In this document: positions 33,194 to 41,568 of the stretch, in pieces | How the letters are laid out: every line of letters begins with the position of its first letter | Numbering within the stretch: position 1 is the stretch's first letter | Source: JBDZVM01 sp040255675 | GTDB taxonomy: Bacteria; Actinomycetota; Actinomycetes; Acidothermales; Acidothermaceae | Length of the DNA: 64,000 nucleotides | NCBI GenBank assembly: GCA_040255675.1 | Contig: JBDZVM010000007.1 | Span: 54,032-118,031 of the forward strand | Direction of reading: 5' to 3' | Notes under the pieces: generated by a model | Databases searched by the model: none | What the model saw: only the letters and a program-made list of their open reading frames with translations | What the model was told of the DNA's origin: nothing | Translations under genes and position numbers: made by a program

Positions 33194-33829
33194 TCAGGAG
33201 TCGGCGGCGATGTAGTCGGCGATTTCACGGCCGAATTCGCCTGTGACGTCGACATTTTCTTCGGCCAGTACGTCTTTGACGACGCGAAGCGCGATGTCGC
33301 TGGCGTATCCCTTACGCGCGAGCATTCCCGCGAGCCGGCGCATTCGGGCCTCGGTCGGCAAGCCGACCGAGGCCCGCGCTTTGCGTCGAGCCAGTGCCCG
33401 GGCGGTCGATTCGACGGTGTCGCGGTCGACCATGGCTACCGCGTCGGAAATCACCGGCTCGGCGACGCCTTTCTTGCGTAACTCGTTCGCCAATGCCCGA
33501 GGCGCGAGACCCCGCCCGGCTTGACGAGAACTGACCCATGCCGCGGCAAACGCGGCGTCGTCAATAAGCCCGACCTCTTCGAACCGGTCGAGAATTCGGA
33601 CGGCCACCTCAGCTGGCACCTGGCGTTTGGCCATAGCCTCCGCGAGTTGCGCCCGGGTGCGTGGCGCGGCAGTGAGCAGGTTGAGCGCGATCGACCTGGC
33701 GACCGACTCGGGGTCGGCCGCCGGGTCAAGAGCCTCGCCGATCGCTTCGGCGGTGCTATCGACCGCGGAATTGGATACCTCGGTGGAGTCGCGCCGGGTG
33801 CCTCGGCGCGACTCAGCTTCCGCTGCCAT
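33194..33829 (-). CDS. recX: RecA regulatory protein RecX
   Basis: Inhibits RecA filament growth in studied bacteria. The 211-residue protein has the three-helix repeat pattern (LLTAAPRTRAQLAEAMAKRQVP, DRFEEVGLIDDAAFAAAWVSSR, ALANELRKKGV) typical of RecX. It starts 13 bases after the recA stop and should be co-transcribed with it. The first ~35 residues are non-conserved. Start ATG at 33829; a longer open frame upstream is the recA coding region in another frame. Confidence 0.94.
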   Translation of the reverse strand: MAAEAESRRGTRRDSTEVSNSAVDSTAEAIGEALDPAADPESVARSIALNLLTAAPRTRAQLAEAMAKRQVPAEVAVRILDRFEEVGLIDDAAFAAAWVSSRQAGRGLAPRALANELRKKGVAEPVISDAVAMVDRDTVESTARALARRKARASVGLPTEARMRRLAGMLARKGYASDIALRVVKDVLAEENVDVTGEFGREIADYIAADS

Positions 33830-33842
33830 CACCGAATGCCAC

Positions 33843-35990
33843 TCAGCTATCGATCGCCGCCGCCGCGACGGTGAGATCGATCGGATCGTCGACACTGGGA
33901 CCGATGCCGAGCTTCTCCTTGATTTTCTTCTCGATCTCGTTGGCGAGGTCGGGGTTGTCGCGCAGGAAGTTGCGCGCGTTCTCTTTGCCCTGGCCGAGCT
34001 GGTCGCCCTCGTAGGTGTACCAAGCACCTGACTTACGAACGATGCCGTTCTCGACGCCCATATCGATAAGGCTTCCCTCGCGGCTAATACCGTGGTTGTA
34101 CAAAATGTCGAACTCCGCCTGGCGGAATGGCGCGGCGCACTTGTTCTTCACAATCTTGGCCCGCGTACGGTTACCAACCGCTTCCTGGCCGTCTTTCAAG
34201 GTTTCGATGCGGCGAACGTCGATACGCACGGATGCATAGAACTTAAGTGCTTTCCCGCCCGTAGTGGTCTCTGGGCTGTTGTGCACCATGACACCGTCGA
34301 CGAAATAGTTGTGGTTGCCTTCGACCTCGATGTCGAACCGATGCATCGACCTCGTCTTGGGCTTGACGTGAATGTCGAGAATGCGCGCGGGCACCGGTCG
34401 CTCGATCGCATCGACAAACTCAGGCTCCACAGTAAACATGCCGCGAAAACGTGGGAGCAGCTTATATTCCATCGACGGGTGAACGTACGGCGCGACGATC
34501 TGCTGGAATGCCGCAGACGACGCAGTCGAGAACTGGACCACTGTCTGACCGCGCACACCACGCGAGAGCAGCCTCACATCGAGGCCGTAGGTGTCACGTA
34601 AGTAGTCAACCACCCGTTCACGGGTGCCCGGTGTCATCGCGTCGACGCAAACCTCGATGCGTCCGCTGCCACCAGCGGTGCGCTCTTGCACACCCTTCGA
34701 GCGAACCGTGAAACAGCCGTCGTCCATGTACCAGATGGCCAAAGCGAGCGGCGTCAATGCCTTGAGGTATTCGTCGGAGAAGTGCTTCTTGCCATCACCG
34801 AAGTAGACCGCTCGCTGCAGTTCGCCCAACTCGGGGAGTGGTGTGAAGTCGGCAAACGTCGCGCCCGCTGAATTCGCGCGGCGGCTGCATGCGATGTTGC
34901 CAAACAGCGAGACTTTCCAGTCAAGGTAAGCAATCTGCTTGGGGCCGTGCCCCAATCGGAATCGCACACCGTTACGGTCACGCAAGTTAGGTGAGAGGTT
35001 ACCGTCACCCATCAGCGAGCCCAAAATCACCTGCCACTGTTGCGGACTCAGCCGATGCGTCTCGGCGACCATGACACGATCGCCGGCCACCAAGTCCCCA
35101 GCTTCTCGCCAGCCGCCCGGCGTGCGGATGAGGTGGTTCGGCGTGGCCGCAAATTGCCCGTGCCCGTTGCGACCAGACTTCGCCACTGTGAATTGCAGGA
35201 ATTCGTCGGCAACGCCGTTGTCGAACCAGTTGACGACCTTCCGTGGAACGATTCGGTCGGTCTCAGGGTCGTACGAAAGAACCTCGACCGACATCTTCTG
35301 GTTGACGATCTTACCGATTTTCTGCTGCGTACCGTCGGCGAGGGTGACCCGGGTGTTGTAGTTGAAACATCCAAAGAAAACGCCGATTTTCTCGCGCAAT
35401 TGATTGATGAAGATCGCGGTCGTGCGGGAACTGCTCAGCGCACCGGTGATCTTGCGGAGCGCCTGGCTCATCAACCGCGCTTGTAAACCGACGTGACTGT
35501 CTCCCATCTCGCCTTCGATCTCAGCGCGGGGAACAAGCGCCGCCACCGAGTCGATGACGATGATGTCGATGGCGCCCGACCGAATCAGCGTGTCGGCGAT
35601 TTCGAGCGCCTGCTCGCCGGTGTCGGGCTGAGAAACCAAGAGACTGTCGGTGTCGACGCCGAGCTTCTTGGCGTATTCGGGATCGAGCGCGTGCTCGGCG
35701 TCGATGAACGCCGCGATACCGCCAGCCCGCTGCGCGTTGGCGATCGCGTGCAGAGCAAGCGTGGTCTTGCCGCTGGACTCGGGGCCGTAGATCTCGACGA
35801 CGCGGCCGCGCGGCAAACCCCCGATGCCGAGGGCGACGTCAAGGGCGATCGAGCCGGTCGGGATCACGTCGATCGGCGCGCGCGCTTCGTCACCGAGCCG
35901 CATCACCGACCCTTTGCCGTGCGCGCGCTCGATCTGGGCGAGCGCGGTTTCGAGGGCCTTCTCGCGGTCGGGTGCTGCCATGGTTGCCAT
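33843..35990 (-). CDS. recA: RecA recombinase precursor with in-frame intein
   Basis: Recombinase and SOS co-protease. The precursor is 715 residues; removing a 364-residue intein (residues 208-571) leaves a 351-residue RecA, the normal length. The N-extein has Walker A GPESSGKTTLAL and IINQ-type TAIFINQLREKIGVFFG; the C-extein resumes SPETTTGGKALKFYASVR. The second known mycobacterial insertion site (KNKCAAPFRQAEFD) is empty. ATG at 35990 is used; an ATG three codons later (MAAPDREKAL) fits the family start equally well. Upstream lie a damage-type promoter and a LexA-type box; recX follows. Confidence 0.98.
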   Translation of the reverse strand: MATMAAPDREKALETALAQIERAHGKGSVMRLGDEARAPIDVIPTGSIALDVALGIGGLPRGRVVEIYGPESSGKTTLALHAIANAQRAGGIAAFIDAEHALDPEYAKKLGVDTDSLLVSQPDTGEQALEIADTLIRSGAIDIIVIDSVAALVPRAEIEGEMGDSHVGLQARLMSQALRKITGALSSSRTTAIFINQLREKIGVFFGCFNYNTRVTLADGTQQKIGKIVNQKMSVEVLSYDPETDRIVPRKVVNWFDNGVADEFLQFTVAKSGRNGHGQFAATPNHLIRTPGGWREAGDLVAGDRVMVAETHRLSPQQWQVILGSLMGDGNLSPNLRDRNGVRFRLGHGPKQIAYLDWKVSLFGNIACSRRANSAGATFADFTPLPELGELQRAVYFGDGKKHFSDEYLKALTPLALAIWYMDDGCFTVRSKGVQERTAGGSGRIEVCVDAMTPGTRERVVDYLRDTYGLDVRLLSRGVRGQTVVQFSTASSAAFQQIVAPYVHPSMEYKLLPRFRGMFTVEPEFVDAIERPVPARILDIHVKPKTRSMHRFDIEVEGNHNYFVDGVMVHNSPETTTGGKALKFYASVRIDVRRIETLKDGQEAVGNRTRAKIVKNKCAAPFRQAEFDILYNHGISREGSLIDMGVENGIVRKSGAWYTYEGDQLGQGKENARNFLRDNPDLANEIEKKIKEKLGIGPSVDDPIDLTVAAAAIDS
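34278..35369 (-). other. RecA intein (LAGLIDADG homing endonuclease)
   Basis: Protein-splicing element of 364 residues inserted between Gly207 and the Ser of SPETTT. The N-terminal splice junction is Cys (CFNYNTRVTLADGT); block B contains ATPNHLIRT with the conserved His. The endonuclease has two LAGLIDADG-like helices: VILGSLMGDGN and ALAIWYMDDGC. Block F is RFDIEVEGNHNYFVDG, and block G ends VMVHN, followed by the +1 Ser. All residues needed for splicing are present. The site matches the position of the Mycobacterium leprae RecA intein, not that of M. tuberculosis. The segment looks less GC-rich than its flanks (not counted). Confidence 0.95.
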
Positions 35991-36005
35991 CCCGTCTCAA
36001 GATTC

Positions 36006-36016
36006 GAAAGGAGGTG
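36006..36016 (-). other. Anti-Shine-Dalgarno-like sequence in the recA leader
   Basis: The minus strand reads CACCTCCTTTC here, identical to the last bases of 16S rRNA that pair with ribosome binding sites. It lies 16-26 bases before the recA start. On the plus strand it reads as an ideal ribosome binding site but no suitable start codon follows. Confidence 0.5.
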
Positions 36017-36045
36017 GATCAGTCGGGTTCAAGGTGTCGCGGACG

Positions 36046-36068
36046 ACGCTACGCGGACGTGCTGACAA
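36046..36068 (-). promoter_or_regulatory. DNA-damage (RecA-NDp/PafBC-type) promoter of recA
   Basis: Minus strand TTGTCAGCA (36068-36060), eight bases, then TAGCGT (36051-36046). This fits the actinobacterial LexA-independent damage promoter TTGTCRGTG-N8-TANNNT at all positions but two of the upstream box. Transcription would start about 45-50 bases before the recA start. Confidence 0.6.
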
Positions 36069-36178
36069 TCCGCGGACGCCGCGATCGCGTTGTTGATAGA
36101 GCGAAGCGAAGTTGTGGACAGCGTGACGCTGGGGGCAGCGCGGGGGCTGAGGGTGAGTTCGCCACCCGTGGAACATAA

Positions 36179-36194
36179 CCGAACATCTGTTCGA
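36179..36194 (-). promoter_or_regulatory. LexA (SOS) box upstream of recA
   Basis: CCGAACATCTGTTCGA matches the actinobacterial SOS box TCGAAC-N4-GTTCGA at 11 of 12 fixed bases. It lies about 190 bases before recA, just after the DUF3046 stop. Together with the nearer damage promoter this mirrors the double control of recA described in mycobacteria. Confidence 0.7.
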
Positions 36195-36236
36195 ACGAAC
36201 GCCGACACGCCGACCGAAACACACCCGTCGAGTCGA

Positions 36237-36431
36237 TCAGCGCAGTTTTGGCGCGACGTCTACCGTGCGGCAGACGGCGCGCCAGATCTCGGCGACGTCG
36301 ACACCCGCGGCGAGCGCCTCATGCACCGTGCGCCCGCCTAGTTCGGACATCACGAAGTCACGTGCGAACGAATCGGCGTAGGCGGCACCGAACTGCTGAC
36401 GCATCCGGTCCCAGAAGTCGGTGAGGCGCAT
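36237..36431 (-). CDS. DUF3046 family protein
   Basis: A 64-residue conserved actinobacterial protein of unknown function typically encoded just upstream of recA. The sequence MRLTDFWDRMRQQFG, YADSFARDF, LGGRTVHEALAAG and WRAVC carry the family's conserved aromatic and glycine positions. Longer in-frame starts only add non-conserved sequence. Divergent from the FAD oxidase gene. Confidence 0.88.
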   Translation of the reverse strand: MRLTDFWDRMRQQFGAAYADSFARDFVMSELGGRTVHEALAAGVDVAEIWRAVCRTVDVAPKLR

Positions 36432-36593
36432 CCCTGAAGTATGCCCAGCCTGCTGTCGCGGTCGGCACCGACAACACAGCGGCACGCCATGCTGCCGAGG
36501 AGTTCGCGAGCGAGCGACGTCGCGCCGCCGATGCACCCGCGAAGGCAGCTCGCGCGTCAAGCCGGTGAGGCCCACTCGGGCCGGAGCAAGCAG

Positions 36594-38183
36594 ATGACGC
36601 ATTCGGGGGCGACTTTGGAGGGTTCGATCGACCGCCGACAGTTCCTGCGTACGGCCGGCCTCGCCGCCGCCACCGCCTGCACGCCGAAGCTGGGCACGCA
36701 ATCGGCGGCGTCGGGCCCCTCGCACTCACCGGCGGGTACGTCACCCACCGCGAGCGCGTCGGCAGGCGACGTCGACGCACTCGCTCGTGCGCTCGGCAAG
36801 AAGCTGATCAGGCCGGACGACGCGACCTACGCGGTCGCCGCGCAATTGTTCGATCCTCGTTTCGACGGCGTCCGGCCGCTGGCGATCGCCCGATGCACGA
36901 GCCCACAAGACGTGCGGCGCTGCTTGGAATTCGTGCGCGCGAGCGGCACTCCGGTCGCCGCGCGCAGTGGCGGGCACAGTTACGGCGGCTATTCGTCGAC
37001 GTCGGGTCTAGTGATCGACGTCGGGCCGATGAATTCGATCGGGCCCGGAGAGATTGCGGGCACCGCACGCATCGGCGCCGGCGCGCGACTTGCCGACGTC
37101 TACGCACGATTGGCTGCCGGCAAGCAGTCGATACCTGCCGGGTCATGCCCGACAGTCGGTATCGCCGGGCTGGCGTTGGGTGGCGGGATCGGCGTCGTCG
37201 GCCGCAAATACGGGCTCACCTGTGATCGGATCACCGCGCTCGAGGTCGTGACTGCCGACGGCGCCATTGTGCGCTGCGACGAAAACACCGAACCCGATTT
37301 GTTTTGGGCACACCGTGGAGGCGGGGGCGGAAACTTCGGCGTCGTCACGGCGGTGGAGTTTCGCACCCATGCGACACAGACGCTGACGCATTTCTTGGTG
37401 CGCTGGGATTGGCCGCACGCCCACGATGTGCTCGCGGCATGGCAGAACTGGCTTTCCGCGACTCCCGACGAATTGTGGTCGAGCCTGCATATTGACGGCG
37501 CCGCGTCGTCGTCCGCTACCCCGCGGGTGTACGCGAGCGGCGTCTACGTCGGCGATCCGACCGGCCTGCAGCCGTTGCTCGACGAACTGCAAAGCGCGTC
37601 GAAAGCGCCGATGACGACGAGGTTCGTCAAAGCAGCCGGCTATTCGCGGACCATGATGATCGAGGGCGGTTGCGCCAACCTGTCCCTCGCGCAATGCCAC
37701 TTAAAATCCGAGGGTGGCACGCTAGAACGCGGCGCCAGCTTGGCCAAATCTGACTTCATCGAGCGCCCATTGTCGTCGTCCGGTATTGACGTGCTGCTCA
37801 CCGGCATCGAGGCCCGGAGACAACGAGATTTGTTCGGTGGCGCCGTGCTTTTCGACGCGTACGGCGGCGCAATTAATCGTATAGGCCCGACCGAAACAGC
37901 GTTCGCGCACCGCGACAAGCTGGCCTGCCTGCAATACGTCGCGCCGCTGCCCACGCCGGTGAGCCTGGCGACGATAAACGCGAACAAGGCATGGTTGAAC
38001 GACCTGTACGCCGCCATGCGCCCGCACGTGAGCGGCTTCGCGTACCAGAACTACATCGACCCCGATCTGCCCAACTGGCAGCACGCGTACTACGGCGTCA
38101 ACCTCGACCGGTTGATCGCCGTCAAGAAGCAGTACGACCCGACCGATATGTTCCACTTCCCGCAAGGTGTGTCCGCGCGGTGA
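36594..38183 (+). CDS. Exported FAD-linked oxidase, BBE family, bicovalent type
   Basis: Berberine-bridge-like flavin oxidase, 529 residues. A twin-arginine-type export signal is near the N-terminus (DRRQFLRTAGLAAATAC), with a possible but weak lipobox before the Cys. The FAD domain has the linking His in RSGGHSYGGYS and Cys in AGSCPTVGIAG, both needed for bicovalent FAD, then GGGIGVVGRKYGL. The C-terminus has the BBE motif QNYIDPDLPNW and YDPTDMFHFPQ. Such enzymes oxidise sugars or aromatic alcohols. ATG 36594 has GGAG nine bases upstream. Its stop abuts the sigma factor region, with a possible GTGA overlap at 38180. Confidence 0.9.
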   Translation: MTHSGATLEGSIDRRQFLRTAGLAAATACTPKLGTQSAASGPSHSPAGTSPTASASAGDVDALARALGKKLIRPDDATYAVAAQLFDPRFDGVRPLAIARCTSPQDVRRCLEFVRASGTPVAARSGGHSYGGYSSTSGLVIDVGPMNSIGPGEIAGTARIGAGARLADVYARLAAGKQSIPAGSCPTVGIAGLALGGGIGVVGRKYGLTCDRITALEVVTADGAIVRCDENTEPDLFWAHRGGGGGNFGVVTAVEFRTHATQTLTHFLVRWDWPHAHDVLAAWQNWLSATPDELWSSLHIDGAASSSATPRVYASGVYVGDPTGLQPLLDELQSASKAPMTTRFVKAAGYSRTMMIEGGCANLSLAQCHLKSEGGTLERGASLAKSDFIERPLSSSGIDVLLTGIEARRQRDLFGGAVLFDAYGGAINRIGPTETAFAHRDKLACLQYVAPLPTPVSLATINANKAWLNDLYAAMRPHVSGFAYQNYIDPDLPNWQHAYYGVNLDRLIAVKKQYDPTDMFHFPQGVSAR

Positions 38184-38269
38184 GTACCTCTAGTCTGTCG
38201 AACGGGTTGTCGGGAGCATGCAACCCGCCGGGAGGCTTTGGCGTCTCCAGTCCGTACGACAGACCCGGG

Positions 38270-38800
38270 GTGAGAGTGGACGAGGAGCGGCGCAGGGTCT
38301 TCGACGAATTCGCGCGCGCCCGCATGCCGGAGCTGCTTCGCTTCGGCCATGCCCTGACCGGCAATCCGCACGCCGCGGCCGACCTGGTGCAGGACGCATT
38401 GGAGCGCACGATGATCGCCTGGCCTCGCGTCGAAAAGCAAGGCGACCCGGAGGGATACGTGCGGCGGATCATGGTCAACCGCAACATCAGCATCTGGCGA
38501 CGGCGCCGTCGCGAGACGCTGGTGCTCGACGTCCCCGAAGATCCTTCGGATCGTACCGGTGAGCCAGAAGTACGCGACATCGCGTTGTGGGAACGGATCA
38601 AAGCGCTTCCCCCAAGGCAGCGAACGGTGATCGTGCTGCGCTACTACGAGGATCTGTCGGAGGCGCAGATCGCGGCAGTCATGGGCTCGTCGGTCGGCAC
38701 GGTGAAAAGCCAGGCTTCGCGTGCGCTTGCCGCATTGCGCAAAGACTCCGACCGATTCACGGCCACCGACAGCCCCGCCGGCGGAGAGGCACGCCGATGA
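38270..38800 (+). CDS. RNA polymerase sigma factor, SigE/ECF family
   Basis: Extracytoplasmic-function-like sigma factor of 176 residues. Region 2: MPELLRFGHALTGNPHAAADLVQDALERTMIAW (in two parts) with the YVRRIMVNRNISIWRRRRRE segment; region 4: ALPPRQRTVIVLRYYEDLSEAQIAAVMGSSVGTVKSQASRAL, read across two segments. Regions 1 and 3 are absent, as usual in this family. Start is uncertain: GTG at 38270, GTG at 38276, or GTG at 38180 overlapping the previous stop. Its stop overlaps the next gene's ATG (ATGA), giving a coupled unit with two propeller proteins. Confidence 0.9.
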   Translation: MRVDEERRRVFDEFARARMPELLRFGHALTGNPHAAADLVQDALERTMIAWPRVEKQGDPEGYVRRIMVNRNISIWRRRRRETLVLDVPEDPSDRTGEPEVRDIALWERIKALPPRQRTVIVLRYYEDLSEAQIAAVMGSSVGTVKSQASRALAALRKDSDRFTATDSPAGGEARR

Positions 38801-40155
38801 ACGACGACGATTTCGAGCGCCGGCTTCGAGAGACGTTGCATTCGCGACGGCTTCGCGTCGATCCGGAACCCAACGCGCTCGACCGCATTCACGAAGGCGC
38901 TCGTCGCCGGCAGCGCCGCCAGCGGGTCGCCACCAGCAGTGTCGCTGCCCTGGCGGTCGTCGCCTTGGCGGTCACGGGTGTTGTGTTGCGGCCGGGTCAG
39001 CATCAGGCCGTCACCGCCGACAAACAGCCCGACAAGCAGGCATCGTCCAGCATTTCGAGTGCGCCGAGCCCCCAAACACCGCCACCGGAAAAGAAGTTCA
39101 TGGCAAGCGAACCGGTGCCGCCGAGCCTCACCGCGGTGCCGACGCCGTCGGGTTTCTCACCGATGTCGGTCAGCGCGGTTAGCGTGGACAAATACTGGGT
39201 GCTCGGCACCGACGAGTGCGGCGCGAGCCGATGCTTGGCGCTCGAGATGACTTCTGACGGCGGCCGGACATTCGCCTCGCTGGCGGCACCCGCTTTGGCG
39301 GCGGCACCTGACGGCGTGGGCGCTAAGGGGTGGATCGCCTCGGAAATCCGTTTCGGTAGCGGCACAATGGGTTGGGCCTACGGTGGCGCCGGGTCCGAGA
39401 GTTACTTCTTCCAGACGACGGACGGCGGAAAGTCGTGGTCTCGCGTCACGTCGATACCCGGTAAGGTTCTCGATTTAGTCGCGGCAGACGGCAAAGCGTG
39501 GGCGGTCGTACTCCTGTCGCCGGAGAACAGCACAACACAGCGATTCGCGATTTACTCGACGCCGTACGGGAATTCTCCACAGAAGTGGAGCCCGGTCGCG
39601 CTGCCATTGAAAGACCTCGGCGGCAACGCGCCGAGCATCGTCGCGCAAAGCGGTGTCGTCACGATTCTCGCCTCCGGCCCGTCGCAACCCGGTGGCCGCG
39701 ACCATGTGCTCATTACCAAGGCCGGTAGTGGTTTCACCGACTACCAGGGCCCGTGTTCCCAGGATTTGGGTGGCAGGCTCTCCAACTCGGTTAAGGCTAT
39801 TTGGGCTGTATGCCCGACCGGCATGATGGCCGGGCTGTCCGTCTCCACCGATCGTGGTGTGACGTGGCAAGCGCAGAAGAACTCAGTTGAGCTCGCAAAC
39901 AGCGTCGCGGTTGGTGCGATCGACGACCAGCACGCAATGGTGATGACGCCCGACGGCCTCTTGCGGGTGGGCGCCGACGGCTCAAGTCAAAAGGCCGACG
40001 CGCCGACCGGCAACGCCGTCAACGCGACCTTTATCGGATTCACCAACCAGAGCACTGGCTTCGCCATCATCGATCAGCAGGATGGTACGGCGCTTCTCTT
40101 GCGCACCACCGATGGTGGTCTGCACTGGTTCGAGGTGACGTTCTCGCAGCCATGA
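38797..40155 (+). CDS. Membrane-anchored BNR/Asp-box propeller protein 1, putative sigma-factor partner
   Basis: A 452-residue protein with an acidic/basic cytoplasmic N-terminus (about 1-44, DDDFERRLRETLHSRRLR), one membrane segment (SSVAALAVVALAVTGVVL), a Pro/Ser-rich stalk, and an extracytoplasmic domain with Asp-box repeats: TSDGGRTFASL, TTDGGKSWSRV, STDRGVTWQAQ, TTDGGLHWFEV. Such repeats form beta-propellers. The layout and the ATGA overlap with the sigma gene suggest an anti-sigma or sensor role, but no classical zinc anti-sigma motif is present. Paralogous to the next gene along the whole length. Function inferred. Confidence 0.82.
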   Translation: MNDDDFERRLRETLHSRRLRVDPEPNALDRIHEGARRRQRRQRVATSSVAALAVVALAVTGVVLRPGQHQAVTADKQPDKQASSSISSAPSPQTPPPEKKFMASEPVPPSLTAVPTPSGFSPMSVSAVSVDKYWVLGTDECGASRCLALEMTSDGGRTFASLAAPALAAAPDGVGAKGWIASEIRFGSGTMGWAYGGAGSESYFFQTTDGGKSWSRVTSIPGKVLDLVAADGKAWAVVLLSPENSTTQRFAIYSTPYGNSPQKWSPVALPLKDLGGNAPSIVAQSGVVTILASGPSQPGGRDHVLITKAGSGFTDYQGPCSQDLGGRLSNSVKAIWAVCPTGMMAGLSVSTDRGVTWQAQKNSVELANSVAVGAIDDQHAMVMTPDGLLRVGADGSSQKADAPTGNAVNATFIGFTNQSTGFAIIDQQDGTALLLRTTDGGLHWFEVTFSQP

Positions 40156-41531
40156 GCGACGACGAACTCGAACGGCGTCTGCGCGATGTGCTGCGCGCAC
40201 GCGGATTGTCGGTCGACGCCGATCGCGCCATGCTCGATCGCGTACATGCGGGCGCTCACCGGCGGCAGCGGCGCCGCGCCGCGGCTGGTGCCACCGCGGG
40301 TGTCGCGGCCGTCGCCGCTATCGGCATTGTGGCAAGCACCGTCGCACTCGGCCCGCGCGGCCAGCATCGTCTTTCGGCCGACGACAATCATTCGCTGTCG
40401 TCGTCGCAGACTTCCGTTGCGACATCGCAACTCCCGGGTGATACCTCCACGAGCGCAACCTCATCACCACTACCGTCGATGAGTTCGTCCGACGCAAGCA
40501 ATGCTCCGAGCACCTTCAACCCGGTGTCAGTCACCGCCATTAGCACGAAGACCTTTTGGGTGCTGGGCTACACGACAACGACGTACGCGGACGGCGGCTC
40601 GGTCGCGCCAACGCTCTATCGCACGGACGACGCCGGGAATACGTTCACGCTAGTGAGTCATCCTGACTTTCTGCTTGCGCAAGAGCCCATCCCCCGACCG
40701 TTGGGCGTTCCACTCGTCACCGACGTCCGCGTCGGAGACAGCAAAAATGGCTGGGCGTACGGCGATGCTTTGTACCAGACGACCGACGCCGGAAAAACCT
40801 GGTTGCCCGTCAAAGACATTCCCGGCGGCGTGGTCGATCTCGTCGCTGCCAATAACGTCGCCTGGGCCGTGGTAAACCTCGCCTCGAGCCCGTGGAACCT
40901 GCAGGCTGCTTCAACGCCGAACCCTCGGTATGCGATTTACTCGACGCCGTACGGCGATTCGCCGCAACACTGGAGTCGTGTCAAGCTGCCTTTTGACGAT
41001 CTCGGCGGCCCACAGCCCAGTATCGTCGACCAGGACGGCACGGTGACACTGCTCGTGGCAGGCCCGTTGCGAGATGGCGACCGTGGGCACATACTCATCT
41101 CCAAGCCGGGCGAATCGGTGACCAGCCACGACGCTCCGTGTTTCCAAGAGTTGGGCGGATATCTTTCCAATTCAGCCAAGGCGATCTGGGCCGTCTGCCC
41201 GACCGGCCACGCCGCGGGTTTGTTCGTGTCGACCGACCGTGGCGCCACCTGGAGCGCGGCAACCGGACCGAACAACTTTCCCGATCCCGGGCGAGGTATC
41301 GGCGCGATCGACGACCAGCATGTGATGGTTTCCGACTACGCGACCGGTGCGCTGCTACGTGTCGGGCTCGAAAGTTCCAGTACGCCTGCCGACGCTCCTG
41401 TGGCGAGCTTCATCGGGTTCACGAACGAAAGCACCGGTTTCGCCATCGTCCCCAACCGCGATGCGACGAGCCAACTGCTGCGTACCACCGACGGCGGCCT
41501 GCACTGGTTCGACGTAAAGATCGACCCTTAG
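40152..41531 (+). CDS. Membrane-anchored BNR/Asp-box propeller protein 2, paralog of the preceding gene
   Basis: A 459-residue protein overlapping the first propeller gene (ATGA). Same layout: DDELERRLRDVLRARGLS cytoplasmic segment, membrane segment AGVAAVAAIGIVASTVAL, Ser/Thr-rich stalk, then Asp boxes TTDAGKTWLPV, STDRGATWSAA and TTDGGLHWFDV. Long identical-type stretches shared with its neighbour include YAIYSTPYG and SNSAKAIWAVCPTG. The pair arose by tandem duplication and has diverged mainly in the stalk and first part of the propeller. Function inferred from the operon. Confidence 0.82.
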   Translation: MSDDELERRLRDVLRARGLSVDADRAMLDRVHAGAHRRQRRRAAAGATAGVAAVAAIGIVASTVALGPRGQHRLSADDNHSLSSSQTSVATSQLPGDTSTSATSSPLPSMSSSDASNAPSTFNPVSVTAISTKTFWVLGYTTTTYADGGSVAPTLYRTDDAGNTFTLVSHPDFLLAQEPIPRPLGVPLVTDVRVGDSKNGWAYGDALYQTTDAGKTWLPVKDIPGGVVDLVAANNVAWAVVNLASSPWNLQAASTPNPRYAIYSTPYGDSPQHWSRVKLPFDDLGGPQPSIVDQDGTVTLLVAGPLRDGDRGHILISKPGESVTSHDAPCFQELGGYLSNSAKAIWAVCPTGHAAGLFVSTDRGATWSAATGPNNFPDPGRGIGAIDDQHVMVSDYATGALLRVGLESSSTPADAPVASFIGFTNESTGFAIVPNRDATSQLLRTTDGGLHWFDVKIDP

Positions 41532-41568
41532 CACACCAGCAGGTCGAGCAAGTGATCAGCAGAAGGCA

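Noticed and set aside
36006..36016. Plus-strand ribosome binding site GAAAGGAGGTG
   Set aside because: No start codon of an acceptable frame lies at proper distance; considered instead as an anti-SD match on the recA strand.
37991..38269. Upstream extension of the sigma factor frame
   Set aside because: It overlaps the FAD oxidase coding region in another frame and has no sigma-factor homology.
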